Positions 23,511-33,218 are shown, counted from the first letter of the stretch. The stretch is 64,000 nucleotides of DNA from Paenibacillus pasadenensis (GCF_023715725.1 NZ_JAMBOT010000016.1:1-64000), one strand, 5' to 3'. The notes: generated by a model from the letters alone, not told the origin. Translations and numbers: made by a program.

Positions 23511-24071
23511 ATGAAATGGATCGTTGGGCTCGGCAATCCCGGGCCGCAGTATACGGAAACCCGCCATAATATCGGATTTAAAGTTGTCGACGCGCTGGCG
23601 GAGCGCTGGGACATCAGGGTGACGCAGAGCAAGTGCCGCGCGCTCATCGGCGAAGGCCGTGTCGGCAACGAAAAAATATATTTGATTAAGCCAATGACGT
23701 TTATGAATTTGTCCGGCGAGTCGATGCGGGCGTTTATGAATTATTTTAACGCGAAGCTGGAGGACGTCATCGTCGTTTACGACGATATGGATACGGAGAC
23801 GGGCCGAATCCGCCTGCGTTATCAGGGCGGGCCGGGCGGCCATAACGGCATTAAGTCAATCATTCAGCATATGGGCACACAGAATTTTAACCGGATTCGC
23901 ATGGGTGTTTCCCGTCCGACAAACGGCATGATTATTGCCGACTATGTGTTGTCGAATTTTCCGAAAAGCGAGCGCGATGCGGTGCAGACAATGATCGACA
24001 AAGCCTGCGATGCCGCCGAGCATGCGCTGCAGCATCCGTTCGACGACACGATGGGCAAGTTCAACAGCTGA
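23511..24071 (+). CDS. pth: Peptidyl-tRNA hydrolase
   Basis: A 186-residue enzyme (SpoVC in B. subtilis) that releases peptides from prematurely dissociated peptidyl-tRNA. The N-terminus MKWIVGLGNPGPQYTETRHN holds the catalytic His, and later blocks are KPMTFMNLSGESMRAFMNYF, VVYDDMDTETGRIRLR and GGPGGHNGIKSIIQHMGTQN. The ATG at 23511 is the family start. fin follows 69 bases later, as in B. subtilis. Confidence 0.96.
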   Translation: MKWIVGLGNPGPQYTETRHNIGFKVVDALAERWDIRVTQSKCRALIGEGRVGNEKIYLIKPMTFMNLSGESMRAFMNYFNAKLEDVIVVYDDMDTETGRIRLRYQGGPGGHNGIKSIIQHMGTQNFNRIRMGVSRPTNGMIIADYVLSNFPKSERDAVQTMIDKACDAAEHALQHPFDDTMGKFNS

Positions 24072-24140
24072 GCCGATCGTTAAAAAAGCCATAATGTGGG
24101 CATGCTGTTACCAACGAAACGTTGGACAGGAGGTCACATG

Positions 24141-24374
24141 ATGGCGATTCATTATGAGTGCCGGCATTGCCGGATTCCGCTTGGCACCATCTCGAGCCTG
24201 CAGGGCATTACGGAGAACAGGCTCGGTTTGCATTTCTTGACCCTCGAAGAGCGCAGCGATATAATAGCCTATAATCCGGAAGGCGATATGATCGTGAAGC
24301 TCGTATGCGAATACTGCAGCGAGGCCGTCGCACGCAACCCGGAGCTGCTGCTGGTATCCAACCCGCTGCAGTGA
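24141..24374 (+). CDS. fin: Anti-sigma-F factor Fin
   Basis: A 77-residue zinc-binding protein (YabK/Fin). In B. subtilis it is made in the forespore and switches off sigma-F so that sigma-G can take over. It starts MAIHYECRHCRIPLGTI and has the cysteine pairs CRHC and CEYC and the block LTLEERSDIIAYNPEGD, close to B. subtilis Fin. The GGAGG site is 7 bases from the ATG at 24141 and 4 bases from the ATG at 24138, so I prefer 24141. Together with csfB, the window encodes two regulators of forespore sigma factors. Confidence 0.92.
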   Translation: MAIHYECRHCRIPLGTISSLQGITENRLGLHFLTLEERSDIIAYNPEGDMIVKLVCEYCSEAVARNPELLLVSNPLQ

Positions 24375-24414
24375 CATAAGCAAGGCGTACATTCCAGGAT
24401 AAACACATAGGCAA

Positions 24415-24440
24415 GAGCCTTGGCGGCAGCCGAGGCTCCT
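24415..24440 (+). terminator. Possible terminator after fin
   Basis: GAGCCTTGG / CCGAGGCTC stem followed by CTTTGCG. The T tract is weak. Confidence 0.4.
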
Positions 24441-24585
24441 TTGCGTGTTATGATTCGCCGTCTGTCCAAGGCCCCGTTCATCAGGAGGCCTTTGTTGACG
24501 TCCGCTCCCGCAAGCGCTGCGGAGGGGGATGGCAGGACGGACAGACGGCGCGCAAGCTTCTTGAACTGAAAAGGGGTGCCCTAAC

Positions 24586-27500
24586 TTGAAAGCGTTACTA
24601 GAGGCTTTTGCCGCCGATCGGGATTTTCAATCGATCGTTGCCGGATTCCGAAAGGGCATGAAGGAACAGATGGTGTCCGGCCTCGCAGGCTCGTCCCGGC
24701 AAGTGTTAATGGCCGGCCTGCGCCAGGAATTCCAGCAGCCGCTGCTGGTCGTGACGCACAATATGTTCGCCGCCCAAAAAATCGCCGAGGATTTGCAGGA
24801 GCTGCTCGGCGGCGAAGAGGTGCTGCTGTATCCGGCCAATGAGCTGGTCGCGGCCGAGGCGGCTGTATCCAGCCCCGAAATGCTCGCACAGCGCATGGAT
24901 GTGCTGATTCGCCTGTCCCGCGGCTACCGCGGGATTGTTGTTGTGCCTTTTTCCGGGGTCCGGCGTTATTTGCCGCTCAAGGAAGTGATGGCCGAGGCCA
25001 AAATCGAGGTGGCGGTCGGAGCCAATCTTCCGATGGATTCATTCCTGCAGCGCATGAATGCGCTCGGTTATGTGCGCGCAGACCGCGTCGAGAATCGCGG
25101 TGAGATGAGCGTGCGCGGCGGGATCGTCGACTTTTATCCGCTAACGGCGGATTCGGCGGTTCGAATGGAATGGTTCGACGACGAAGTTGACTCCATCCGT
25201 ACGTTCGATCCCGAAGGGCAGCGCTCCATCGACAAACTGGATAGCTATATCGTTCCACCCTGCCAGGAGCTGATTGCGGACGAGCGGCGTTTTGCCGCCG
25301 CCGCCCAGCACGCGTCCGAGCTGCTGGAGCAGCAGCTGGACCGGATGACCGACCGCACCGCCAAGGACCGGCTTCGCTCCGAGCTTGGCGCAGAGATGGA
25401 ACGGCTGCGGCAGCATATTTATTTTCCCGAACTTTATAAATACATTGCGCTGCTCTACCCTGAACGCCAGACCATCTATGATTACATGCCGGAGGATACG
25501 CTGCTTGTGCTCGACGAGCCGACTCGCCTGATTGAGACGGCCCGCCAGCTGGAACGGGATGAGGCTGAATGGCAGGCGCATCTGCTGAGCAACGGCAAGT
25601 CGCTGCCAAGCTTCAAGCTGGCTCGCGAAAGCGACGACGTTTTGTACCGCCGGCCGTTCCCGTCGCTGTTCCTGTCGCTGTTCCTGCGCCAGGTGCCGCA
25701 TACGCAGCCGCAAAATATTTTAAACTTCATGTGCCGGGGCATGCAGAATTTCCACGGGCAGATGAACGTGCTGAAGTCGGAGATGGAGCGCTGGAAAAAA
25801 GCCGGCGCGCAAGTGATGATGCTGGCCGGTACAGGCGAGCGGATGGACCGGCTGCGCCGCGTGCTCGGCGATTACGATATCGAGCCGCCGATGCTGCTGG
25901 AGGGCGGGCTTGGCAGCGGCTTTGAGCTGCCCGGCTCTCATCTGGTCATTATTACCGAGGGCGAGCTGTTTTCACAGAAGCAGCGCAAGACACGCCGCGT
26001 CGATAAAAACATGGACAATGCTGAGCGCATCAAGAGCTACACGGAGCTGAAGGTCGGCGACTACGTCGTCCATCAGAACCACGGCATCGGCAAGTATATG
26101 GGCATCGGAACGCTGGAGATCGGCGGCATTCACAAGGACTATATGCATATCCTGTATGCCGGCGGCGACAAGCTGTCCGTGCCGATCGATCAGATTGATC
26201 TGATCCAGAAGTACGTCGGCTCGGAGGAGAAGGAGCCTAAGGTTTACAAGCTGGGCGGCAGCGAATGGACGCGTGTCAAGAACAAAGTGCGCAGCTCCGT
26301 CAAGGACATCGCGGACGATCTCGTCAAGCTGTATGCGCAGCGCCAGGAGGCGAAAGGTTTCGGCTTCGGGACGGACACCGCCTATCAGAACGAGTTCGAG
26401 GCGATGTTCCCCTATGATGAAACTCCGGATCAGCTGAGGGCGATTCGCGAGATCAAAAAGGATATGGAGACGCAGCGTCCGATGGACCGGCTGCTGTGCG
26501 GCGACGTTGGCTACGGCAAAACAGAGGTTGCTGTGCGGGCGGCGTTCAAGGCGGCAATCGAGGGCAAACAGGTCGCGGTGCTGGTGCCAACGACGATTCT
26601 CGCGCAGCAGCATTATGAGACGTTCCGCGAGCGCTTTGCCGATTTTCCGTTCAAGGTGCAGGTGCTGAGCCGTTTCCGCTCGCGCAAGGAGCAGACGGAG
26701 ACGATGAAAGGTCTCAAGAGCGGCACGGTCGATGTTGTTATCGGCACGCATCGCCTGCTGTCGCAGGATATCGTGTTCAAGGATCTAGGCCTGCTAATCG
26801 TCGACGAGGAGCAGCGCTTCGGCGTATCCCATAAGGAGAAGCTGAAGCGGCTCAAAACGAATGTAGACGTGCTGACGCTGACGGCGACGCCGATTCCAAG
26901 AACGCTGCATATGTCGATGCTCGGCGTGCGCGATCTGTCCGTTATCGAGACCCCGCCGGAGAACCGTTTCCCGGTGCAAACCTATGTGGTGGAGTACAAC
27001 ACAGCGCTTGTGCGCGAGGCGATTGAACGGGAGCTGGCGCGCGGCGGCCAGGTGTATTACCTGTACAACCGCGTGCAGGGCATCTACCAGATGGCGGAGC
27101 TGCTCGGCTCGCTCGTGCCGGAGGCGCGGGTGTCGGTCGGCCACGGGCAGATGTCGGAGCAGGAGCTGGAGAAGACCATTCTGGATTTCCTCGACCGCGA
27201 GTCCGATGTGCTTGTGAGCACGAGCATTATCGAGACCGGCGTAGACATTCCGAATGTGAACACTTTAATCGTGCATGATGCGGACAAAATGGGCCTCTCG
27301 CAGCTGTACCAGCTGCGCGGGCGCGTAGGCCGGTCGAACCGGATTGCTTACGCGTATTTTACGTACCAGCGAGACAAGGTGTTGACGGAGGTCGCCGAGA
27401 AGCGGCTCCAGTCAATTAAGGAGTTCACGGAGCTGGGATCCGGCTTCAAAATCGCTATGCGCGACCTTGCTATTCGCGGCGCGGGCAATCTGCTCGGAGC

Positions 27501-28128
27501 GGAGCAGCACGGCTTCATCGCATCGGTCGGTTTTGATCTGTATTCGCAGATGCTTGCGGACGAGATTGCCAGCCGCAAAAAGGAAATGTACGGCGAGGAG
27601 CAGGAGGTCGAGAAGCCGGTTCACACCGTCATCGATCTGAGCTTGGATGCTTATCTGCCTTCCGACTACATCTACGACAGCATTCAGAAAATCGAGATTT
27701 ACAAAAAGGTCGCCGCGCTTTCCTCGCTGGAGGATACTGACGATCTGCATGACGAGCTGACGGACCGGTTCGGCGATCTGCCGCAGGCGGTAAGCACGCT
27801 GCTGGATGTCGGCAGGCTCAAGGTATACGGCTCGCGTTACGGCATCGAGTCGATCAGCGCCGGCAAAAACGACGAATGGTCGCTGAAATTTAGCGTCTCC
27901 GCTGCGAAGCAAGCCGATACGCGGGCAATCGACGGGCTTTGCCTGGAGTTCGAGAACCGTTACCGCCGCATTGGCGGCGGCGCCAAGGGAGAGCCAATGG
28001 AGCTCACGCTCCGGGGCAAAGGGCTCAGCAGCGACGAGCGGCTGGAAATGACGCTGAAGCTGCTGAAAAGATTTGGCGAGGCCGCTCTGCCTGCTGCAGC
28101 TCAGCTCGAGAAAGCCGCAGGTAAATAA
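24586..28128 (+). CDS. mfd: Transcription-repair coupling factor Mfd
   Basis: A 1180-residue DNA translocase that removes stalled RNA polymerase and recruits UvrA. The layout is normal: UvrB-like N-terminal part (about 1-340), RNA-polymerase-interacting CarD-like domain (about 480-545, ELKVGDYVVHQNHGIGKYMG), RecG-like helicase with Walker A CGDVGYGKTEV near 639-646 and IVDEEQRFGV near 739, the GRVGRSNR motif VI, and the C-terminal TRCF domain. The start is a TTG at 24586, 7 bases after AAGGGGTG. In B. subtilis spoVT follows directly; here 6.5 kb of other genes intervene. Confidence 0.97.
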   Translation: MKALLEAFAADRDFQSIVAGFRKGMKEQMVSGLAGSSRQVLMAGLRQEFQQPLLVVTHNMFAAQKIAEDLQELLGGEEVLLYPANELVAAEAAVSSPEMLAQRMDVLIRLSRGYRGIVVVPFSGVRRYLPLKEVMAEAKIEVAVGANLPMDSFLQRMNALGYVRADRVENRGEMSVRGGIVDFYPLTADSAVRMEWFDDEVDSIRTFDPEGQRSIDKLDSYIVPPCQELIADERRFAAAAQHASELLEQQLDRMTDRTAKDRLRSELGAEMERLRQHIYFPELYKYIALLYPERQTIYDYMPEDTLLVLDEPTRLIETARQLERDEAEWQAHLLSNGKSLPSFKLARESDDVLYRRPFPSLFLSLFLRQVPHTQPQNILNFMCRGMQNFHGQMNVLKSEMERWKKAGAQVMMLAGTGERMDRLRRVLGDYDIEPPMLLEGGLGSGFELPGSHLVIITEGELFSQKQRKTRRVDKNMDNAERIKSYTELKVGDYVVHQNHGIGKYMGIGTLEIGGIHKDYMHILYAGGDKLSVPIDQIDLIQKYVGSEEKEPKVYKLGGSEWTRVKNKVRSSVKDIADDLVKLYAQRQEAKGFGFGTDTAYQNEFEAMFPYDETPDQLRAIREIKKDMETQRPMDRLLCGDVGYGKTEVAVRAAFKAAIEGKQVAVLVPTTILAQQHYETFRERFADFPFKVQVLSRFRSRKEQTETMKGLKSGTVDVVIGTHRLLSQDIVFKDLGLLIVDEEQRFGVSHKEKLKRLKTNVDVLTLTATPIPRTLHMSMLGVRDLSVIETPPENRFPVQTYVVEYNTALVREAIERELARGGQVYYLYNRVQGIYQMAELLGSLVPEARVSVGHGQMSEQELEKTILDFLDRESDVLVSTSIIETGVDIPNVNTLIVHDADKMGLSQLYQLRGRVGRSNRIAYAYFTYQRDKVLTEVAEKRLQSIKEFTELGSGFKIAMRDLAIRGAGNLLGAEQHGFIASVGFDLYSQMLADEIASRKKEMYGEEQEVEKPVHTVIDLSLDAYLPSDYIYDSIQKIEIYKKVAALSSLEDTDDLHDELTDRFGDLPQAVSTLLDVGRLKVYGSRYGIESISAGKNDEWSLKFSVSAAKQADTRAIDGLCLEFENRYRRIGGGAKGEPMELTLRGKGLSSDERLEMTLKLLKRFGEAALPAAAQLEKAAGK

Positions 28129-28228
28129 ATCCTGCGGCAGACCTGCGGCGCTAAGGTTCCTTTAATGCGCCGCAGTACAACTTCTGCTACACTATTAACA
28201 TGCCTGAACAGATCGAGAGGAGACGAGT

Positions 28229-29272
28229 ATGTTACTATCCACGAAGCGCCCGGCAGTGCGGCGCACGCTAATGATTGTGCTGACTGGCGTGCTTGCGTTT
28301 GCCTTGGCCGCATGCGGCCAGAAGGAAAGCAAGGATACAATTGCCGAGTACGAAGGGGGAACGGTCACGAAGGAGCAGTTCGACACGTTTACGAACGTAC
28401 TGCGCGTGATTAATCCGGAAGTAGCTCTTTACCTGGAAATGGCCGACTACAAAAACATGGTGCTTGACCAATATATCGGCTACCAGCTCGTATACAAGGA
28501 TGCAACGAAGGAAGTTAAAGACAAGGCTGCTAAAGATGCGGACGAGCAGTACAAGCAGATCGAGGCTGCCTTGGGCAAAGAAGCGCTTGATAAAAGCCTC
28601 AAGGACAACAAGATTGAAGCAGACGACGTGAAAAACTTTATCACGCTGTCGCTTGGCGTGACGGAAACGATGGCCGCCAAAGTGACTGACGATGAAGCAA
28701 AAAAATACTACGATGAGAATAAAGAAGGGCTGACCAAGGTTACGCTGCGCCATATTCTCGTTGGCTTCACAGACGCCGAGGGCAAGGAGCGCAAAAAGGA
28801 AGACGCGCTGGCCCGCGCCAAAGAAGCGAAGAAAAAGCTGGAAGCGGCTAATGCGGATTGGAACGCGCTGGCCAAAGAATATTCCGAAGATCCGGGCTCG
28901 AAAGATGCCGGCGGCCAGTATGCCGATCAAGCTGCTGGCGGCTGGGTGGAAGCCTTCAAAAAAGCTGCGCTTGAGCAGGAAATCGGCGTAATCGGCGAGC
29001 CTGTCGAAACGGAATATGGCTACCATGTCATTAAGGTCGAGAAGCGTGAGCTGCCGACTTTTGACCAGTCCAAAGAAGGCGTCAAACAAACGCTGGCTCA
29101 GAATAAGCTGAACGAATACATGGAAAAAGAAGTGCCAAAGCTCGTTAAGAGCAAAGAGAAGTTTACTGACCCGTCTCCTTCGCCAGGCGCGTCTTCGAAC
29201 CCGTCGACAAGCCCGTCGCCGAGCTCCTCTCCGAGTCCGTCAACGAGCCCGTCGCCAAGTCCGGCAAGCTAA
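28229..29272 (+). CDS. PrsA-like lipoprotein foldase (parvulin peptidyl-prolyl isomerase)
   Basis: A 347-residue lipoprotein with a signal peptide ending in the lipobox LAAC (Cys29), a SurA/PrsA-type N-terminal helical region, and a parvulin domain at about 165-275 (LRHILVGFTDAEGKERKKED, YSEDPGSKDAGGQYADQAAG, GEPVETEYGYHVIKVEKRE). It should help secreted proteins fold outside the membrane. The last ~35 residues are a Ser/Pro repeat tail, probably a wall-spanning spacer. The ATG at 28229 follows GAGGAGA. In B. subtilis this gene is not here. The pilus and secreted proteins encoded in this window are plausible clients, but this is inference. Confidence 0.9.
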   Translation: MLLSTKRPAVRRTLMIVLTGVLAFALAACGQKESKDTIAEYEGGTVTKEQFDTFTNVLRVINPEVALYLEMADYKNMVLDQYIGYQLVYKDATKEVKDKAAKDADEQYKQIEAALGKEALDKSLKDNKIEADDVKNFITLSLGVTETMAAKVTDDEAKKYYDENKEGLTKVTLRHILVGFTDAEGKERKKEDALARAKEAKKKLEAANADWNALAKEYSEDPGSKDAGGQYADQAAGGWVEAFKKAALEQEIGVIGEPVETEYGYHVIKVEKRELPTFDQSKEGVKQTLAQNKLNEYMEKEVPKLVKSKEKFTDPSPSPGASSNPSTSPSPSSSPSPSTSPSPSPAS

Positions 29273-29285
29273 TTAATGAACACAA

Positions 29286-29327
29286 ACGTCCCTCGCAGCG
29301 ACAGTTGCCCGAGGGACGTTTTTTTGT
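29286..29327 (+). terminator. Terminator after the PrsA-like gene
   Basis: ACGTCCCTCG / CGAGGGACGT 10-bp stem followed by seven T. Confidence 0.9.
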
Positions 29328-29440
29328 CTGTACTTTTTATTTTGATTGAAAAAACAAAAGAAGTGACTGTTGCGATCATATTTATGAAAACACGAATAAT
29401 AAAAATCGAGCATTCAGAGAGAGACAAGAGGGAGTGGCGT

Positions 29441-29470
29441 GTTAAATCCTATTCATATAGTCGGATTTAA
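29441..29470. repeat. Small inverted repeat in the urt upstream region
   Basis: TTAAATCC (29441-29448) and GGATTTAA (29462-29469) are inverted arms. The right-arm sequence CGGATTTAAT recurs as a direct repeat at 29571-29580, and related TTCGGATT sequences recur nearby. The surrounding 29328-29640 is AT-rich and holds no gene; function is unknown. Confidence 0.45.
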
Positions 29471-29487
29471 TGTTAGTTTAAATTACA
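29471..29487. promoter_or_regulatory. TnrA/GlnR-type operator, distal
   Basis: TGTTAGTTTAAATTACA fits the nitrogen-regulator consensus TGTNA-N7-TNACA exactly. It is about 145 bases upstream of the urtA promoter. Confidence 0.7.
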
Positions 29488-29617
29488 TATAAGAGTGATT
29501 CGGATAGTGAAAAGACTTAAAACCAAACTGAAATCAGGATAAATGGACTAAAATCTTACATTTAAGAGTTCGGATTTAATCGAAATAAGGTACAAAGACC
29601 TGGATTCAATATTTTAA

Positions 29618-29634
29618 TGTTAGATATGTTGACA
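29618..29634. promoter_or_regulatory. TnrA/GlnR-type operator, overlapping the urt -35 box
   Basis: TGTTAGATATGTTGACA fits TGTNA-N7-TNACA exactly and shares its last six bases with the -35 box TTGACA. Binding here should block RNA polymerase. Confidence 0.72.
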
Positions 29635-29658
29635 TAAGTTTTGTCCTCCCTCTATAAT
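29629..29658 (+). promoter_or_regulatory. Sigma-A promoter of the urt operon
   Basis: TTGACA (29629-29634), an 18-base spacer, TATAAT (29653-29658), 70 bases before urtA. Confidence 0.8.
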
Positions 29659-29727
29659 ACAAATCACGAACAGAGAAGCAGTACCCGCCTACATAATGTT
29701 CGGATTATTGAGGGGAGTGGAGAGGGA

Positions 29728-31005
29728 ATGAGAGAGAAAAAGAGCAAATTTAAACGGCAGGCACTGGGATTGGCGGCATTATCACTGGCGGTTATGCTGG
29801 CCGGATGCGGTCAGAACGAACCGGCGTCGGGATCGTCCCCGTCGGCTTCGCCAGGGGCAAGCTCTTCACCAAGTGAAAGCGGCAGCGAAATCAAGGTCGG
29901 AATCCTTCATTCACTCAGCGGAACGATGGCCATCAGCGAGGTATCGGTTAAGGACGCGGAAATGATGGCGATTGAAGAAATTAACGCAAAAGGAGGCGTG
30001 CTTGGCAAAAAGATCGTTCCGGTCACCGAGGACGGCGCCTCTGACTGGCCGACCTTCGCGGAGAAGGCGCGCAAGCTGCTGTCGGAAGATAAGGTGGCGA
30101 CAGTGTTTGGCGGATGGACGTCCGCAAGCCGTAAAGCGATGCTGCCGGTATTCGAGGAGCTGAACGGACTGCTTTGGTATCCGGTTCAGTACGAGGGGCT
30201 TGAGGCTTCGCCGAACATTTTTTACACAGGAGCGACGACGAACCAACAAATCATCCCGGCGGTTGACTGGCTGCTGGAGAACCGCGGCAAAAAGGTGTAT
30301 CTGCTCGGCTCCGACTACGTCTTCCCGAGAACGGCGAACAAAATCATCAAGGCGCAGCTGGAAGCAAAGGGCGGCGAGCTGGCGGGCGAGGAATATACGC
30401 CGCTTGGCCATACCGACTACACCACGATTATCAGCAAAATCAAAGCCGCCGATCCCGACATCGTGTTTAATACGCTGAACGGGGACAGCAATGTTGCCTT
30501 CTTCAAACAGCTGAAGGATGCAGGCATCGGCGCAGCTGACATGACGACGCTGTCGGTATCGGTAGCGGAGGAAGAAATTCGCGGTATCGGCGCGGATGTG
30601 CTCGCAGGACATCTTGCCGCCTGGAATTACTTCCAGACGACCGATACGCCAGCGAATAAAACATTCGTCGAAGCGTACAAGGCCAAGTATGGCGCTGACC
30701 GCGTGACAGCCGATCCAATCGAAGCCGGATATGCTGCGGTGTACCTGTGGGCGGCTGCCGTCGAGAAAGCGGGCTCAACGGATGTAGCCAAGGTGAAGGA
30801 AGCGGCCAAGGAGCTGGAGTGGGACGCGCCGGAGGGCAAGGTCAAAATCGACGGGGAAACGCAGCATTTGTACAAAATGGCCCGTATCGGCGAAGTTCAG
30901 GCGGACGGCCAGTTCAAGGAGCTGTGGAACTCCGGAGAACCGGTTAAACCTGACCCGCATCTGGAGTCGTACGACTGGGCTTCCGGACTGAGCTCCGGCA
31001 AATAA
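29728..31005 (+). CDS. urtA: Urea ABC transporter, substrate-binding lipoprotein
   Basis: A 425-residue type I periplasmic-binding-fold lipoprotein of the UrtA/FmdD family, which captures urea (short-chain amides in relatives) for the membrane permeases. A signal peptide with lipobox LAGC (Cys27) is followed by a Ser/Pro linker and the binding domain: VGILHSLSGTMAISEVSVKD, FGGWTSASRKAMLPVFEELN, LWYPVQYEGLEASPNIFYTG, and PDPHLESYDWASGL at the end. The ATG at 29728 follows GGAGTGGAGAGGG. It heads urtABCDE under nitrogen-type control. Confidence 0.9.
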   Translation: MREKKSKFKRQALGLAALSLAVMLAGCGQNEPASGSSPSASPGASSSPSESGSEIKVGILHSLSGTMAISEVSVKDAEMMAIEEINAKGGVLGKKIVPVTEDGASDWPTFAEKARKLLSEDKVATVFGGWTSASRKAMLPVFEELNGLLWYPVQYEGLEASPNIFYTGATTNQQIIPAVDWLLENRGKKVYLLGSDYVFPRTANKIIKAQLEAKGGELAGEEYTPLGHTDYTTIISKIKAADPDIVFNTLNGDSNVAFFKQLKDAGIGAADMTTLSVSVAEEEIRGIGADVLAGHLAAWNYFQTTDTPANKTFVEAYKAKYGADRVTADPIEAGYAAVYLWAAAVEKAGSTDVAKVKEAAKELEWDAPEGKVKIDGETQHLYKMARIGEVQADGQFKELWNSGEPVKPDPHLESYDWASGLSSGK

Positions 31006-31189
31006 AATCAAAATCGTTGCAGACAAGGCGAGCCTGGAACCTTCCAGCGTTCGCCTTTGACGCAAAGGGGCTGCGTTTTGAAGGAGCATAAAAACCGGAG
31101 CCGCAGCTTGAAACGCCGGATTCAGCCTAATGGAGGGGAACTGGCGCCGCATTTTGTCACGGGTCTTTTACGGCAGGGAGGGTTCAAGC

Positions 31190-32095
31190 ATGGAGGTAGT
31201 GTGGCTTCAATTGTTCAACGGAATCAGCGTCAGCTCCATTTTGCTGCTGATTGCGCTGGGGCTGGCGGTGACGTTTGGCCAAATGAACGTCATTAACATG
31301 GCTCACGGCGAGCTGATTATGGTAGGCGCATATGCAACATATTTGACTCAACAGCTGTTTCAGGCATATTTGCCCTCATCATGGTTTGACCAGTATTTCC
31401 TGCTGTCGATTTTAGCCAGCTTCGCAGCGGCGTTCCTGATAGGACTTTTGCTCGAAAAGGTGCTGATCCGCTTTTTGTACGGAAGACCGCTCGACAGCCT
31501 GCTGGCGACTTGGGGCGTAGGGCTGGCGCTGCAGCAGCTGGCCCGCTCCATTTTCGGAGCTCCCAACGTCGGCGTCAAAAGTCCTTCCTGGCTTGAAGGA
31601 GGGCTTGCCGTCACGGACGGACTGGTATTTCCCTACAAACGGCTGTTTATTCTCGGGCTGGTGGCGCTTTGCCTGCTGGCGATGTTTCTGTACATTTACC
31701 GCACCGCAGCCGGCCGCCGGATGAGAGCGGTCATGCAAAACCGGGATATGGCGGCGTGTCTTGGCATATCAACCCGGCGGGTGGACAGCATGACGTTTGC
31801 GATTGGCTCAGGCCTTGCCGGCATAGCAGGCTGTGCGCTGACGCTGATCGGCCCGATCGGACCTTCCATTGGCACTTACTACATCGTGGACGCGTTTATG
31901 GTCGTTGTGCTGGGAGGCGTCGGCAAGCTGATTGGCACAGTTGTTGGAGCGCTTGGCATCGGCATGACGAACACATTGTTTGAATTCTGGACGACCGCAT
32001 CGCTCGGCAAGGTGCTCGTATTCCTGTGCATCGTGGCTTTTCTGCAATGGAAGCCAAAAGGATTTGTAGCCCTGCGCACCCGGTCGCTGGACTGA
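31190..32095 (+). CDS. urtB: Urea ABC transporter permease UrtB
   Basis: A 301-residue LivH-type membrane permease with about eight hydrophobic segments. Family blocks include ALGLAVTFGQMNVINMAHGE near the start, WGVGLALQQLARSIFGAPNV, and VVVLGGVGKLIGTVVGALGI near the end. The ATG at 31190 has GGGAGGG 7 bases before it. It pairs with UrtC to form the transmembrane channel. A spacing of ~185 bases separates it from urtA with no clear terminator. Confidence 0.9.
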   Translation: MEVVWLQLFNGISVSSILLLIALGLAVTFGQMNVINMAHGELIMVGAYATYLTQQLFQAYLPSSWFDQYFLLSILASFAAAFLIGLLLEKVLIRFLYGRPLDSLLATWGVGLALQQLARSIFGAPNVGVKSPSWLEGGLAVTDGLVFPYKRLFILGLVALCLLAMFLYIYRTAAGRRMRAVMQNRDMAACLGISTRRVDSMTFAIGSGLAGIAGCALTLIGPIGPSIGTYYIVDAFMVVVLGGVGKLIGTVVGALGIGMTNTLFEFWTTASLGKVLVFLCIVAFLQWKPKGFVALRTRSLD

Positions 32096-32108
32096 AGGAG
32101 GCGGAAGC

Positions 32109-33218
32109 ATGAAAGCAATGATGCAAAAAATGAGCGCTTCCCGGTACGGACTGGCGGGAATTTATTTGCTGGCGGCCGCGCTGCTCATGCTGGCGCCGAT
32201 GTTCACAAGCGATTTCCGGCTTAATCTACTGGCTAAGTTTCTGGCGTTTGCCATCGCGGCAGTTGGACTGGATTTGCTATGGGGTTATACCGGCATTCTC
32301 AGTTTGGGGCATGGCGTATTTTTCGGGCTTGGGGGCTACGCCATGGCGATGCATCTCAAGCTGCAGGCAAGCGGCGGCCGATTGCCTGACTTTATGGATT
32401 GGAGCGGCCTGACAAAGCTGCCATGGTTTTGGGCGCCCTTCGGCAACTTCTGGTTGGCGGTAATACTCGGTATTGCTATACCGGCTGTAGTGGCGTTATT
32501 TTTAGGCTATTTCACGTTCCGCAACCGGATTCGCGGCGTTTATTTTACGATTTTGACGCAGGCGCTCGTCATTATTAGCGTCACGCTGATTACCGGACAG
32601 CAGGCTTATACGGGGGGAACGAACGGTATTACCGGGTATGGCGAGCTGTTTGGCTACTCGCTTGCGTCCCCGGAAACTAAAACGGCGCTTTACTACGTTA
32701 CGGCCGCCGTGTTAGTGCTTGTATTTCTGCTGGCGAGGATTATTGTCAAAAGCCGGTTCGGCAAGGTGCTGCGTGCGATTCGCGACGGAGAGAACCGGGT
32801 GCGCTTCCTCGGCTATAATCCGGCCAAATATCAGATGGCGGTATTCGTTCTTTCCGCTGCTTTTTCCGGCATTGCCGGGATGCTGTTCGTGCTTCATGTC
32901 GGCATCATCTCGCCTTCCATGATGGGCATCGTGCCATCGATTGAGATGGTGCTGTGGGTAGCGATCGGCGGCCGGGGCACGCTGATTGGAGCCGCGCTGG
33001 GCGCGCTGCTGCTGAACGGGGCGAAAAGCACGTTTAGCGAGACGTATCCTGACATTTGGCTGTTCTTTATGGGAGCTCTGTTCATCGTCACGACCGTATT
33101 CCTGCCGCGCGGCATCGCCGGGCTGGCCGTGGACGGCTGGCGCAAGCTGAGGCTGCTGCTCAGAGGCAAACGGAAGGAGGAGCCGGATCATGAGCGATCC
33201 CGTTATTCTGCGGTGTGA
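32109..33218 (+). CDS. urtC: Urea ABC transporter permease UrtC
   Basis: A 369-residue LivM-type permease with about nine or ten membrane segments and the signature GLDLLWGYTGILSLGHGVFF, TGGTNGITGYGELFGYSL and FGKVLRAIRDGENRVRFLGY. The C-terminal 30 residues are basic and cytoplasmic. The ATG at 32109 follows AAGGAGG. The end overlaps urtD by 29 bases, so translation is probably coupled. Confidence 0.92.
   Translation: MKAMMQKMSASRYGLAGIYLLAAALLMLAPMFTSDFRLNLLAKFLAFAIAAVGLDLLWGYTGILSLGHGVFFGLGGYAMAMHLKLQASGGRLPDFMDWSGLTKLPWFWAPFGNFWLAVILGIAIPAVVALFLGYFTFRNRIRGVYFTILTQALVIISVTLITGQQAYTGGTNGITGYGELFGYSLASPETKTALYYVTAAVLVLVFLLARIIVKSRFGKVLRAIRDGENRVRFLGYNPAKYQMAVFVLSAAFSGIAGMLFVLHVGIISPSMMGIVPSIEMVLWVAIGGRGTLIGAALGALLLNGAKSTFSETYPDIWLFFMGALFIVTTVFLPRGIAGLAVDGWRKLRLLLRGKRKEEPDHERSRYSAV

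Noticed and set aside
25972..26751. A 259-codon minus-strand frame within mfd
   Set aside because: Antisense to the CarD-like and helicase regions of mfd; shadow of strong codon bias.
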